Shown here piece by piece: positions 24,160 to 33,780 of a stretch of DNA of 64,000 bases (position 1 is the stretch's first letter; the number at the start of each line of letters is the position of its first letter). Location: positions 62,001 through 126,000 of the forward strand of contig JAHGAU010000041.1 of the NCBI GenBank assembly GCA_019925105.1, written 5' to 3'. The notes below the pieces were generated by a model that searched no databases, was not told the origin of the DNA, and saw nothing but the letters and a program-made list of their open reading frames with translations. The translations under genes were made by a program, and so were the position numbers. Source of the DNA: Niebla homalea. Lineage: Eukaryota > Ascomycota > Lecanoromycetes > Lecanorales > Ramalinaceae.

Positions 24160-25320
24160 ATGCACCACCGTAGCACAAAACTACCCACTTGGGTCCTTCT
24201 ACTTCTCGCGCCTCTGGCCCACGCTCACGTCAGAATCGAGCAGCCGGTCCCCTACGGCAATCCACCGCCGAACACCAACCCGCTCCTGGAAGACGGCTCC
24301 AACTATCCATGCAAGTATAGCCTCGCAAGCGACAGCCTCTACAAGAACTACGACGTCGTGCAATGGAACGTCATGGCGATTGGGAGCCCTCAAACATTAA
24401 GCTTCCAAGGCCAAGCGACCCACGGTGGCGGAGCCTGCCAGATCAGCCTGACAAAAGACGTTCCCCCTACCAAGGACTCAGTGTTCAAGGTCATCAAGTC
24501 CATCGAGGGGGGCTGTCCATCCACGAACCCAGGCAATGTGGGGACAAATCCCTTGGGGTACGGGGCTGACAAATTCCAATACACGATACCAAAGGAGATC
24601 GCCCCAGCGAATTACTCACTGGCTTGGACCTGGTTCAACAAGGATGGGAATCGAGAGATGTACATGAATTGCGCACCCATTACCGTGACAGCAGAGAGTT
24701 CCAACGGAGCGGGGAAACGTCAGCTTCATGAACGACGCGTGCATGAGCGACGTCATGGGGTTGTCGTCAAACAACGTGAGACCGATGGCTTTGACTCCTT
24801 ACCAGATATGTTCCGCGCAAACAGTGGCAATGGATGTACCAGCCCAGCCAGCGGCAATGTTTTGGCTATTCCGCAGGCAAATCTGGGTGAGAACGTACAG
24901 AGAATCGGGTCGGATCCGTTGTATCCTCCTGTGGGGGTTTGTGGAGGACAGGAGGCGCAAGCCGAAGTCGCGAATGGTAATGGGACAGCTGCGTCTTCTC
25001 CAACTTCGGCGGTGGCTGCGCAAGTATCGTCTCCAGCTGTTGCCTCTGTGCCGGGATCCATGAGTTTGACTTCGTCGGCATTCATAGCATCGTCAACACC
25101 GGCAACGACGCCCACTTCGGTAGCCACGCCAGCAAATCAAGCATCACCAGCGGCTCAAGGAACAGACATGGGATCCTGCCCGACTCCTGGGAAGTCGGTC
25201 TGTAGCCCAGACGGCAAAGGTTGGGGTACGTGCATGGAGACTCATCAGGTGATCTACCAACCTATTGCTGAGGGGACCAAGTGTGATGCCAGTCTGGGCG
25301 TGGAGGTTGCTTTGATTTAA
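24160..25320 (+). CDS. AA11-like lytic polysaccharide monooxygenase with C-terminal X278-like module
   Basis: Single-exon gene of 386 aa. The ATG at 24160 starts the signal peptide, which ends LAPLAHA and leaves His as the first mature residue (HVRIEQPVPYGNPPP), as needed for a copper histidine brace. The second brace histidine is in the block ATHGGGACQISL. Further family blocks are SIEGGCPSTNPGN, FQYTIP and LAWTWFNKDGNREMYMNCAP. A Ser/Thr/Ala-rich linker follows, then a C-terminal Cys-rich module (CPTPGKSVCSPDGKGWGTC) like the X278 module of AA11 enzymes. The family oxidatively cleaves chitin; activity here is inferred. The catalytic domain spans about residues 26-190. The track of basic residues after residue 185 (ERRVHERR) may be proteolytically sensitive. 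Confidence 0.8.
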   Translation: MHHRSTKLPTWVLLLLAPLAHAHVRIEQPVPYGNPPPNTNPLLEDGSNYPCKYSLASDSLYKNYDVVQWNVMAIGSPQTLSFQGQATHGGGACQISLTKDVPPTKDSVFKVIKSIEGGCPSTNPGNVGTNPLGYGADKFQYTIPKEIAPANYSLAWTWFNKDGNREMYMNCAPITVTAESSNGAGKRQLHERRVHERRHGVVVKQRETDGFDSLPDMFRANSGNGCTSPASGNVLAIPQANLGENVQRIGSDPLYPPVGVCGGQEAQAEVANGNGTAASSPTSAVAAQVSSPAVASVPGSMSLTSSAFIASSTPATTPTSVATPANQASPAAQGTDMGSCPTPGKSVCSPDGKGWGTCMETHQVIYQPIAEGTKCDASLGVEVALI

Positions 25321-26367
25321 GTAGGGTGATGTATGAAGCGCGAACAAGGAGGAGTGTGAAAGAAGCTCACGGATGATGAGTGTATGCGGGCATACACCGA
25401 GACTCTGAGCAAGACTTTGGGTTGATTGTGAACAGTCAGGCAGCCTGAAAGTTAAGCATGCACATGGTCAGGCACGCACGTGAGTCGCCAAGAAGTCCTG
25501 GGTTGACTTTGTGTGGATCTCGGGGGCATTCCTTTCAGCAATTGAGATTGAGCTAGCGTTTTACTCCGATAGATGATTTCAGAAACGTGTGCTCCAATTT
25601 ACTCCACCATCCTGGAAGTGTGTCATTGCAAGGTTGAAATCACCTTTCATATAGTTGGACGACTTTCTCACCAGAATATTTGGGTTGGAATGCTCCAGAC
25701 GTCAGTGATTAGTGTGAGTTGATGAGTGATGAAGCGTGAAGGACTCGTAGGAGGATGCTATTTAAGTGAGCGCGACTTCAGCCCGAGGGCCGAGGCTGAG
25801 ATTTTGGAGCTAGAACTAGGACCTGCCAAGATCTGCCAAGATGCTGTAATTTCCCTGGTGAGGCCAGCCCTGTCTGCCAATCAGAATCAAGCTCTGCCGA
25901 GATATCCGTCAGTTAAATTCCTTTGCAGATATTTTTACCTTCACAAGTTTACGTCGTCGCAACTTTGCTTCCAGTGGCGCCTCCTGGTGCCTCCTGGTGC
26001 CTCTTGGCGAGACTACTCGGGTATGGCCTACTTCCCCCTGGTGCCCCTTTTGATTTCGCTAGTCTGCTAGAAAAAAAGAAAAAGAGAAAGAGAGAGAGAG
26101 AAGAGAGTCATGGGGTGATTGCAATCATAGCAATGACTATGCGTCTTGCAGGATGGCAACCCTGTGCTCCTCGCCGTCTCCATCCTCCATCTTCTCCTCC
26201 TCCCCTCCAGTAATATCCTTTTCTTGCCCTGCGCATGGGTGACAAGAGCAGCACCAGACGTGAGTCAATTCAACCTATGCCCGAACCTTCTGTACAAGAA
26301 GACTGACCTGGTGGACTCTGTGCAGTGGTGTGAACATACAGCTGTCTGTCACCTGCCTCCACCAACC
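25321..26367. other. Intergenic stretch with short repeats
   Basis: There is no gene. Short direct repeats include CCTCCTGGTG at about 25980-26000 and a purine tract (26068-26106, A/G only, with GA repeats). An in-frame ATG at 26146 precedes the next gene, but the leader it would add is atypical. Confidence 0.4.
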
Positions 26368-28029
26368 ATGAGGTCAAGCTTCCAGTCACTCCACCTCCTC
26401 CTTGTCGCTCATTCCTTACATCTCCTCCTTTTTCTCCTCCTCCCTCTTCTTCCACCTGTCCACGCGACTCAATGGACGGTACGCGAGTATGCCGTCGAAA
26501 CCACCTACGTCCAAACCGATGACCTCTACCCAACCGAGACCTTTTCAGGAACTACCACTGTCTACCTCAGTAACCTCGCCACCACTCCCACCGGAGCCCC
26601 CATCTCCACTACTTCAGACATCTTGTCCAGCTCCAATGTGACCTACATCACCTACTACTATCCTGCTGGGGCCGTGCCTCAGGCTGTGCTTGCCTCTGCA
26701 ACACAAACATCCACCACTGCTCCTCTCACCATCACCGACTTCTACATTCCCGTCGAATACACTGCGCCGGCTTCCTGCCCGTCACAGTTTACATACACCT
26801 CCTCTACTCTCCTTGGCGTTCCTCTAGGAGCAGAGAGTCAGCTTGCGCCCACCTCAACCACGACCAGTATGCTGGACAATGGCGATGTGGTCGAGACGGC
26901 ATACCTCTCTCCGAATGCAGTTCCTCTCGAGACCCCGCCATCCACCAGCGACTTCGACTACCAATACTATGTCGCCCGTTGTACCAATCCCGCAACCACA
27001 ACCTCCTACGATCCTCTGAGCCCAACCTACACCGGTCTAAGAACAGGTGGGGACCACTACGACTTCAACTACCACTACAACGGTGCCAGTTGCCTCGGCA
27101 GTCTCTGTCCCTTCTGGCTGATCTTCATCATTATTTTCTGCACTTTGATCCCTCTCCTCTTCATCCTGGGCCTATTCGAGTCATATTTCTGGTTCTCGCG
27201 CCTGATGAAGGGACGATATGCTCTACGTGGGGTCCCAATCTGTTGGGTCTTCCTCACTCTCTGGGCGCTCTGCTGCCTGCGCACAAGCCAACACGCTCAG
27301 CCAAACGAGCAGGTGCAATTGGAAAAGCAATGGCGGGAGATGGGGACAGGAGCAAGACTAAGCTTGTGGTTCAAATACGGCTTCAGGCATCGCAACCCGC
27401 CGCAGGTCGAAGCTTTGAAGAGTCAGACACAACAGCGGCCGCCGATGATGCAGCAAGGGCCGCCAGGTCAGCAAGCCTACTATTACCATCCGGGCCAGCA
27501 GCCGGGCCAACAACAAGCATACTATCCTCCGGCAGGCCAGCAACAACAGCCATACTATCCTCCGCCAGGTGCGCCAGGGAGTTCTCCACCCCCTGGTCAA
27601 CAGCAGCAGCAACCTTACTACCCTCGCTCAGGCCAAACCGCCAACTCACATTACGCTCCTCCTGGCCAGCAACAGCAAGCATACTACCCTCCTCCACAAA
27701 CAGACCAACAACAACCATCCTCTCAGCAGCCACAATACAATAGCCCTTCTCCCTCCGCTCCTAGTGCGCAACCGTACCAACCTCCTCCTCAGCAGCAGCC
27801 GCAACAACCGGGCTGGCAGCAGCAGACACGCGACCTCTCTCCCTCAGACATCTCACAGCCCTCAGCTGTGTCACCCGTCAGTCCGTCGGACAGTCAAGCA
27901 GGGCCCTCCGGCATACGACGCACACAGGGAAGTGCTCCAGCGAGCCAGCCGCAGCTGGGGCATGGAGGAGATTCAATGCATGGGCCTGTGGAGACTGTGG
28001 TGGAGAATGTACAGCCGAAGCACTCGTGA
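26368..28029 (+). CDS. Membrane protein with Ser/Thr-rich ectodomain and Q/P/Y-rich cytosolic tail
   Basis: Single-exon gene of 553 aa, started at 26368 where a strong signal peptide begins (MRSSFQSLHLLLVAHSLHLL). An upstream in-frame ATG at 26146 would hide it. Residues 35-240 are rich in Ser, Thr, Tyr and Pro, with single Cys residues. Two hydrophobic segments follow (CPFWLIFIIIFCTLIPLLF near 245 and VPICWVFLTLWALCC near 290), joined by a basic loop (RLMKGRYALRG). Then comes a conserved SLWFKYGFRHRNPP block. The tail (about 350-553) is dominated by repeats of QQQ-x-YYPPPG. This layout recurs in conserved fungal surface proteins of unknown function, some labelled LPXTG-domain proteins. The tail is predicted disordered and could drive assembly or bind SH3/WW-type partners. 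Confidence 0.72.
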   Translation: MRSSFQSLHLLLVAHSLHLLLFLLLPLLPPVHATQWTVREYAVETTYVQTDDLYPTETFSGTTTVYLSNLATTPTGAPISTTSDILSSSNVTYITYYYPAGAVPQAVLASATQTSTTAPLTITDFYIPVEYTAPASCPSQFTYTSSTLLGVPLGAESQLAPTSTTTSMLDNGDVVETAYLSPNAVPLETPPSTSDFDYQYYVARCTNPATTTSYDPLSPTYTGLRTGGDHYDFNYHYNGASCLGSLCPFWLIFIIIFCTLIPLLFILGLFESYFWFSRLMKGRYALRGVPICWVFLTLWALCCLRTSQHAQPNEQVQLEKQWREMGTGARLSLWFKYGFRHRNPPQVEALKSQTQQRPPMMQQGPPGQQAYYYHPGQQPGQQQAYYPPAGQQQQPYYPPPGAPGSSPPPGQQQQQPYYPRSGQTANSHYAPPGQQQQAYYPPPQTDQQQPSSQQPQYNSPSPSAPSAQPYQPPPQQQPQQPGWQQQTRDLSPSDISQPSAVSPVSPSDSQAGPSGIRRTQGSAPASQPQLGHGGDSMHGPVETVVENVQPKHS

Positions 28030-28788
28030 TCCTAAAATGGCATTTGGACATCAAGCGGGCGGTACAAAGCGCCCGGGCAGACGTGTCGTGCGGGACAAGT
28101 GACAAGAGACGGAGAAAATGGGGGCGTTCAGAGGCTGAAGGAGGTGCACCGAAGGTGGTGAAAGGATAAGAGAAGATTCACAGTAGCATGAGAGCAGAGG
28201 ATAGAGTAAGAATGATCGGAAGGAGATATGTTGTCGCTCTCAGACTTTCCGCCACCCGTCCTGGCTGGCGGCTCTGGCGGCTCGGTAATCCAATTGATAC
28301 CCCCCACAGTGTAAGGAAGCGAGGAAGCTCAGGAACAATATCTTATCTAGGTCTTCGAACCAGGGAAATAATACTAGACTTCCACACTCATCAACCCCTT
28401 ACTGCTCCAAGATGCCGTTCCGATTCCCCCACAAGATTCTCACTTCCATCGGATTAGCCATTCCAGCATCTTGACCAGGGGATACACCCAACGAGCGCTG
28501 AAACTCCCAATCCCGCCCTCCAGACCACCATGATTGTGAAAGCGGGTCTACCCGCTCTTCACCCTCGTCAACAGGTCCAACTTCCATACTCACACGGATG
28601 GAATCGGCATGGATTCCAAGCACCACTACACCGTGCGAGAAGAGCTGGGGCCAGACGAGCTTCTGAGTATGAGATGATCTGTGATGGAGCGAGCTCGGCT
28701 CATTTCAAACTGGGACCAATCAGTAACTCAACATCGTGGAGAGGAGGTGGTTGCGGAATGGTGTCTTCTTGACAATGATTTGGTGCTC

Positions 28789-28807
28789 GATGATGATGAT
28801 GATGATG
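28789..28807. repeat. GAT microsatellite
   Basis: Six uninterrupted GAT units starting at 28789, in non-coding sequence. Confidence 0.9.
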
Positions 28808-29157
28808 CTCCCTTCAGCAACAACAGTATCTCCTCCCTCCCAAACTCTCTTTGTTCCCCCGCACGCAAAAACCAGTCTATAGGGATGACGATGTGTAACA
28901 AGGTTGGAACCACGTCTCTCGCCGCTGTTCCTCCAAACAAACAATAAAAAGATAAACCAAAAAGATTACAAATCAGGAACATTCGCCCAAAGATCCCAGT
29001 CCTCATCCCAGGCGCGAACCGACCGCTCATCCTCAGGAACAAACGCATGAACCCATCCATCAATCCCTCAATCAATCGGGAAAAATTCGACCCAATGCCG
29101 CCGCCCCGAAGGTCCAGCAGCTTGAACATTTGCTCCCAGCCATCCCTCTCTCTCCGG

Positions 29158-29182
29158 CTGCTGCTGCTGCTGCTGCTGCTGC
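29158..29182. repeat. CTG microsatellite
   Basis: Eight uninterrupted CTG units, in non-coding sequence. Confidence 0.9.
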
Positions 29183-29504
29183 TTCTCGCATGCCCTCGCG
29201 GAACCGAGCTTACGTGGTGAATGAACCCTTGTTGACATGTACTGTGCACCCGACCTACATTATTACCTCGCACGGATGCGGGGCGGGCGGGCGGGTGGAT
29301 CCAGCAATTCGCGAGTGGTGATAGATACCTGATGATCGAGACGGGGAGCGACGTGGTGCATGCTGCGCGGAAAAGGTTGAGGGAGTGATTTGTTATTTTT
29401 TTTTTCCCTTTTGGGAGGGGAAGGGAGAGTGGCGGGGGGGACGAGTAGGTCTGTCTGTCGGTGGGGGCTTGATCTTCCTGGCCAGCCATCATGTGTGATA
29501 GAGA

Positions 29505-29531
29505 TAGAGAGAGAGAGAGAGAGTGTGTGTG
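29505..29531. repeat. GA/GT compound microsatellite
   Basis: A GA run is followed directly by a GT run. It lies in sequence without a supported gene. Confidence 0.85.
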
Positions 29532-30196
29532 CATGACTCGTGATATCGTTTGGGCCTGCCTGCCGTATACGATGGACGCCATGGCATACGTATGCGTAGA
29601 GCCTGAATAGATCCCATCAGGCCGGCTGGCAGACGAGAGTGGCGCGATGGCCTGGATATAAAGCGAGATGGCAGTTTGGTGGATTGGTGAGAAGGGGCAT
29701 GGGAGAAGCTGGCGGGGCCGCAAGTGGCGGGGTGTTAGGAAAGCTGGTAACACGCTGTCAAGAGATAGGTTGGGTGCGACGGATGGACGAGGGAGGTCGA
29801 AGAGGAGGAGGGATCTGTACTCTCCCTCCGATCGCGATGAAGAGACAGCATCGTGACCTATAGGAGACCGACATGCTCACCATTGTGGGTAGTCTTTAGA
29901 CCTGGCATGCTGGATCTGAATCCCTTCCCTCCACAAGGTCGATTGATAAGCTATCAGCAGATATTGTTACTGACCAATAGTCAATAGTGACTAGTGAACA
30001 AAATTGGTACTCTAATGCTCCTCGTCACTTATCGCGTGGTTTCGAGGCTATGAGGCATTACCCCCTTAATGTCTTTCCCCCACGCACCCAAAAGGGTCGC
30101 ATATATCCACTTGACACATGCGGGGCCTTGACCCTGATTCACCTCATTCGACGCCAACCTTTCTCATTACAGAGAAAATACTGCCTGCGTGGCCCC

Positions 30197-30236
30197 ATTA
30201 GCTCATGGGACGGACAGTAGCTCATGGGACGGACAG
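30197..30236. repeat. 19-bp direct tandem repeat, 2 copies
   Basis: The unit TAGCTCATGGGACGGACAG occurs twice in a row (the first copy differs in its first base), about 120 bp upstream of the secreted-protein gene at 30358. Confidence 0.8.
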
Positions 30237-30357
30237 CAGCGATAGGTTTAGTCACCACAAAATGCGCGCAAGATCCCTCACATCGATCCAGACAACGAGG
30301 TATCCTCCAAATGCACCATTCCTCCCTTCAAACCCTCTCCATCGCACCTGAAAAGCC

Positions 30358-31059
30358 ATGAGAATCATGTTACTCCACCACACGATCCTCCTCTCCTCAT
30401 TACACCGAATCATCCGAGCCGCTTACCTCCCCACCGCCTCCAACAGCACACCCGCCCTATCCATCCCACCCGAGCTCGTCTGCATCATCCTTTCCCCCAA
30501 CTGCGCCCGACCCCTTTACACAGACTGTTCTTCCCTGGTCACCTACATCCTATCCCGCCCATCCGCCTCGCGCAAACTCCGTGAATTCACCTCCACGCCG
30601 CCCTCATCCCAATCGGACTGGCAGGTGCCATCGACGTTCTTCTTCAAATCCTGCCGCATCACGCTGTCGCTGATCCCCGAACGAGGGTCGCTGGAGTGGA
30701 GCAGTTTTGCGGAAATTGCGGAGAACGCGCGGGAGGCGAGTGATTGGTGTTTGGGCGCGGGGACGCCGGCGTACAACGCGGGGTTTAATGTGGCCGGGTT
30801 GGCGGGTGGATTGGGGTTGTTGGTTCATGGACAGATAGGCGGGGTGATGAAGACGGGGGACGGGGAGAGGGATGAGCGGGTTGACGTTACGAGGAGGGGG
30901 GGTGATGGAGGCGGGCAGCGGCAGAGCTGTGACCGTATTGATGAGGGAAGCGTGGTTGATCTTGAGGCATTGGGGGTTTTTAATGGGAGTTCTGAGGGCA
31001 TGATGACGGGCGGTGCGACATCTTCGGGACAGGTCAGCACGGCGAAGATGAGGAGGTGA
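30358..31059 (+). CDS. Small secreted 4-Cys protein (pair B, copy 2)
   Basis: Single-exon gene of 233 aa with a leader MRIMLLHHTILLSSLHRIIR. It is a clear paralogue of the gene at 11358. Shared blocks are C-x(8)-DC, W/Y-QVP-[AS]-TF, CRIT[IL]SL, SLEWSS-[FL]-AE-[IV]-A, a Cys before A/G-TP-x-Y and VAGLA-x(2)-LG-[IL]-LVHG. Conservation stops after about residue 160; the rest is Gly/Arg-rich and probably disordered. It is a predicted extracellular protein of unknown function. Base use in the 3' half is very G-rich on the coding strand, unlike the C-rich 5' half. Confidence 0.75.
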   Translation: MRIMLLHHTILLSSLHRIIRAAYLPTASNSTPALSIPPELVCIILSPNCARPLYTDCSSLVTYILSRPSASRKLREFTSTPPSSQSDWQVPSTFFFKSCRITLSLIPERGSLEWSSFAEIAENAREASDWCLGAGTPAYNAGFNVAGLAGGLGLLVHGQIGGVMKTGDGERDERVDVTRRGGDGGGQRQSCDRIDEGSVVDLEALGVFNGSSEGMMTGGATSSGQVSTAKMRR

Positions 31060-31300
31060 AGTGAGTGAGTGAGCTTCTTTCCAGGAGCTCGCAGTTGACC
31101 GTGATAAATCCCCAGGACGGTGAAGCCGCTGTGACAGGAGTCGACTTGTACAGGTATTGTTAGATCCTGAGGTCTGGAAGTTCCGGAAACATGGTGCTTG
31201 CCCTGCCTTGCAATTCATACTGTGTCGTGAGGAAAGATTGATGATCAGTCCTTGAGCGGCCGCCACTGTGACTGTCTCTGACATGAGATTTTGCGCAAAC

Positions 31301-33145
31301 TCATATCAAAGGAAATGTCATGTTCTTCAGCCGTTCCTTACATTTGATCTTGAAAGCTTCTCCAGACATCAAGCCGTCGGCGTAGCAATCGCCAAGCAAT
31401 TGAAAGTTCTCCGTATTGGGCACTGGCCTCAAAATGAAGGGACTCCTGGCGCCCCACAATATGCAGACCAAGTCTCCGCGCTTACTGTGAGGTGGGCATA
31501 ATCCAATGCGGCTACCTGTCGTTGAGAAGAATCGCCTATACTGGCAGCACCACTTCATCGCATTAAAGTAAATATAACCAAAATCGCCTGATGCCATACC
31601 GAGAAGTCTGTCATTTCTTCGTCTGAGTGCCGCACGTGCGTTAGTATAACCTAGCCTGAGGTTCATCTGACTTGCTGATTCTAGAGGGTCAGGATGCAAA
31701 ATGGGGCCTCCGATCAGGGTCTCTATATAGCACATCGGGACCGGGTCTCGAGGCTGGAGTGTCGTTTGTGATAACGTTAGGCATTCCTGTTCCCAATGCT
31801 CGATCTGGGCAAGCCCTGGCGATGAGAAGTCCCAATCAGGATGATCAGAGACCATGTGTGCTATCTTATCAATGATGATACCTTTGACCAGAAGTGTCTT
31901 AGATGCCGGAACATATCGTGCGGTCGTGTGCGGCGACCGAATCTTCATCCTGGGAGGAAGCCACTGTGCCAATCTCTTACGCAAATTCACGGAGTCTCGG
32001 ACTCCAGATTGGAAAGGGGTGGTCATCTCTGGAAACAAGCCGTCCGAACACGCAAGGATATTACGCTGATGCAAGAGGCAAGATAGATAGGGGCACCAGC
32101 TTGGAAGACCACTCACGGCTGGTGTAGGTGAGAGATAATGAAGAAGATTCAGACGCGTGTCAGCCTGTAGGCTGGCAACGGCAAAAGCCTCGTATGTCTC
32201 GGCTACCGTTGATCTGGCATTGGTTGCCACATTCTTCACAAATTTGTGTTTGAACATGCCCAGCATTCCATGAACACGGTCAGCTGCGTCACTTACATCC
32301 TGGTTCTCAAGGACCTTTAAGATCAACCGTGTCAAAGCACCTAGACTAAATGGTGATGGAGTCAAAATGTGAATATGGAGCTTTTCGATCGCTCGGAGCA
32401 TGAAAGCAACTTCAAAAGTACGATCCGGTTCTGCCTGCGACGCTCCCATCCTAGCAGGCATCTGCCCAGTCCCCTTAAGCAAACACAATATGGAGGCGAT
32501 AGAGTAGAGTAATTCGAATGACACGATCTGGTGGCCAAGCAACACATGAGAGAACCGAGCGAGTGTGATTTCCTGGACAATCCAGAGCCTTTTGAACCAA
32601 GGTAGGTTGAAAAGACTGGCCACGGTTTCCCAGAATGATGAATCCAGAAGGGGGAGCCCACGGCTCACCAAGACCTGGGTTTCCGTCTCTGTTCCATCTT
32701 CCAAACAGTATAGATCACAGGCTTCAAGATTGCGCAAAAACTCGCTATCTATACCATCCATTACAAAGGTTGTACCAAGCCACACATACACTGCATCTGC
32801 CTGTTCGAAGATCTGGCCCATTAATTGAATTTGGAAACTCTTTTCTTCCGAATTTGACTGGTTGATACAGATGGCATCGATCCAGTATTCTTGGGTAACT
32901 TCCCGTCTTGCCAATTGTATGAGGGCATCGTACAGGTTCGCATGTACCTGCATTTCTTTGCCATTGCATAAGATAGGGTGTGGAGAGAGGGTTCTACCCC
33001 AGCAATATGATAGACATATGTAATTTCGGAAGGCTTGCCGGAGACTACAATGACGAAGGGAGAATGCTGGAGGATTTGAATCCTTCTCGAAAGTGATGAG
33101 TCGGATCGCCTTGGGCCCCAAAGATTCGTAGATCGACTGAGACAT
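31301..33145 (-). CDS. Heterokaryon incompatibility (HET) domain protein
   Basis: Single-exon gene of 614 aa. The HET domain occupies about residues 40-190 and has its hallmark blocks YICLSYCWG, WIDAICINQSN, QADAVYVWLGT and FKRLWIVQEITLA. The C-terminal part follows the usual layout of these proteins, including DAADRVHGMLGM, a middle GLPSWCPYLS block and a final GDLVCILWGARSPFILRP block. There is no frameshift, so it is probably functional. HET proteins trigger growth arrest or cell death on non-self fusion, usually with a partner NLR or another HET-locus protein. Whether this one works with the NLR-like gene at 6393 cannot be said. It lies in the cytosol. Confidence 0.95.
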   Translation of the reverse strand: MSQSIYESLGPKAIRLITFEKDSNPPAFSLRHCSLRQAFRNYICLSYCWGRTLSPHPILCNGKEMQVHANLYDALIQLARREVTQEYWIDAICINQSNSEEKSFQIQLMGQIFEQADAVYVWLGTTFVMDGIDSEFLRNLEACDLYCLEDGTETETQVLVSRGLPLLDSSFWETVASLFNLPWFKRLWIVQEITLARFSHVLLGHQIVSFELLYSIASILCLLKGTGQMPARMGASQAEPDRTFEVAFMLRAIEKLHIHILTPSPFSLGALTRLILKVLENQDVSDAADRVHGMLGMFKHKFVKNVATNARSTVAETYEAFAVASLQADTRLNLLHYLSPTPAVSGLPSWCPYLSCLLHQRNILACSDGLFPEMTTPFQSGVRDSVNLRKRLAQWLPPRMKIRSPHTTARYVPASKTLLVKGIIIDKIAHMVSDHPDWDFSSPGLAQIEHWEQECLTLSQTTLQPRDPVPMCYIETLIGGPILHPDPLESASQMNLRLGYTNARAALRRRNDRLLGMASGDFGYIYFNAMKWCCQYRRFFSTTGSRIGLCPPHSKRGDLVCILWGARSPFILRPVPNTENFQLLGDCYADGLMSGEAFKIKCKERLKNMTFPLI

Positions 33146-33780
33146 TCTATTTGGTATGAAGGGGCAAGGCCATCAACAGCTCACTATTTGAGCATTGTCG
33201 GAGGGATCTTTGCAAACAACATTGATGACGGTAGAAAGGAATGGCGGCTCAGCTCGAGAATTGGCACGCTGACCAGAAGCTAGTCCCGAGCTAGGTTAGT
33301 GCTGAGTGTCTCTATCCAAAGACCAAAATTGGCAAGGCACTAAAGGGATGATCAAGGAAATCCGCCAATGAGCATGGATGAAGACTTCATACAGTCTCAT
33401 GAGGGGGTGAAGCGGGTGGCATGAATGAGGAGTGCAACTTTATACACGATGGGTAATGAATCAAGGTTGGCAGAGACGACGGCGAGCAGCGTAGAAATGG
33501 AGACACAGGCGACAACTAGGTCAGATGTGGAGGACGCCGCGAAGGAACGTCCTCTCTCTCTCGCGAGCATGGTGATGGAACTCGACTTTCGCTTGGGATA
33601 ATGAGAAGGTGGTCAGATAGGCCTGTCGGTTGAACCTTCAACTTGACAGCCAGTTTCCATTTGCGAAGAAACGATTCTAATTCATAAGGTAATGGTGTCC
33701 CCGACTCAAACACTCACCACCGGCTGGTGTGGGCGTGTTGGAGCGCCTGTGCCATTACCCATGCATCCAACGTCTCTCGG
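33146..33780. other. Intergenic stretch
   Basis: No gene is recognised between the HET gene start and the oxidase remnant. A short minus-strand open frame at 33516-33713 has no match I know. Confidence 0.4.

Larger units (their letters stand above)
28030..30357. other. Intergenic stretch with microsatellites
   Basis: No gene is called. A 341-codon minus-strand open frame (28728-29753) is low-complexity and driven by simple repeats (GAT, CTG, GA/GT tracts), with no domain, so I regard it as spurious. A 19-bp direct repeat lies at 30197-30236. Confidence 0.45.

Noticed and set aside
28728..29753. 341-codon minus-strand open frame
   Set aside because: Its length comes from simple repeats (GAT, CTG, GA/GT, T-tract) and pyrimidine-rich sequence; no signal, domain or splice logic.
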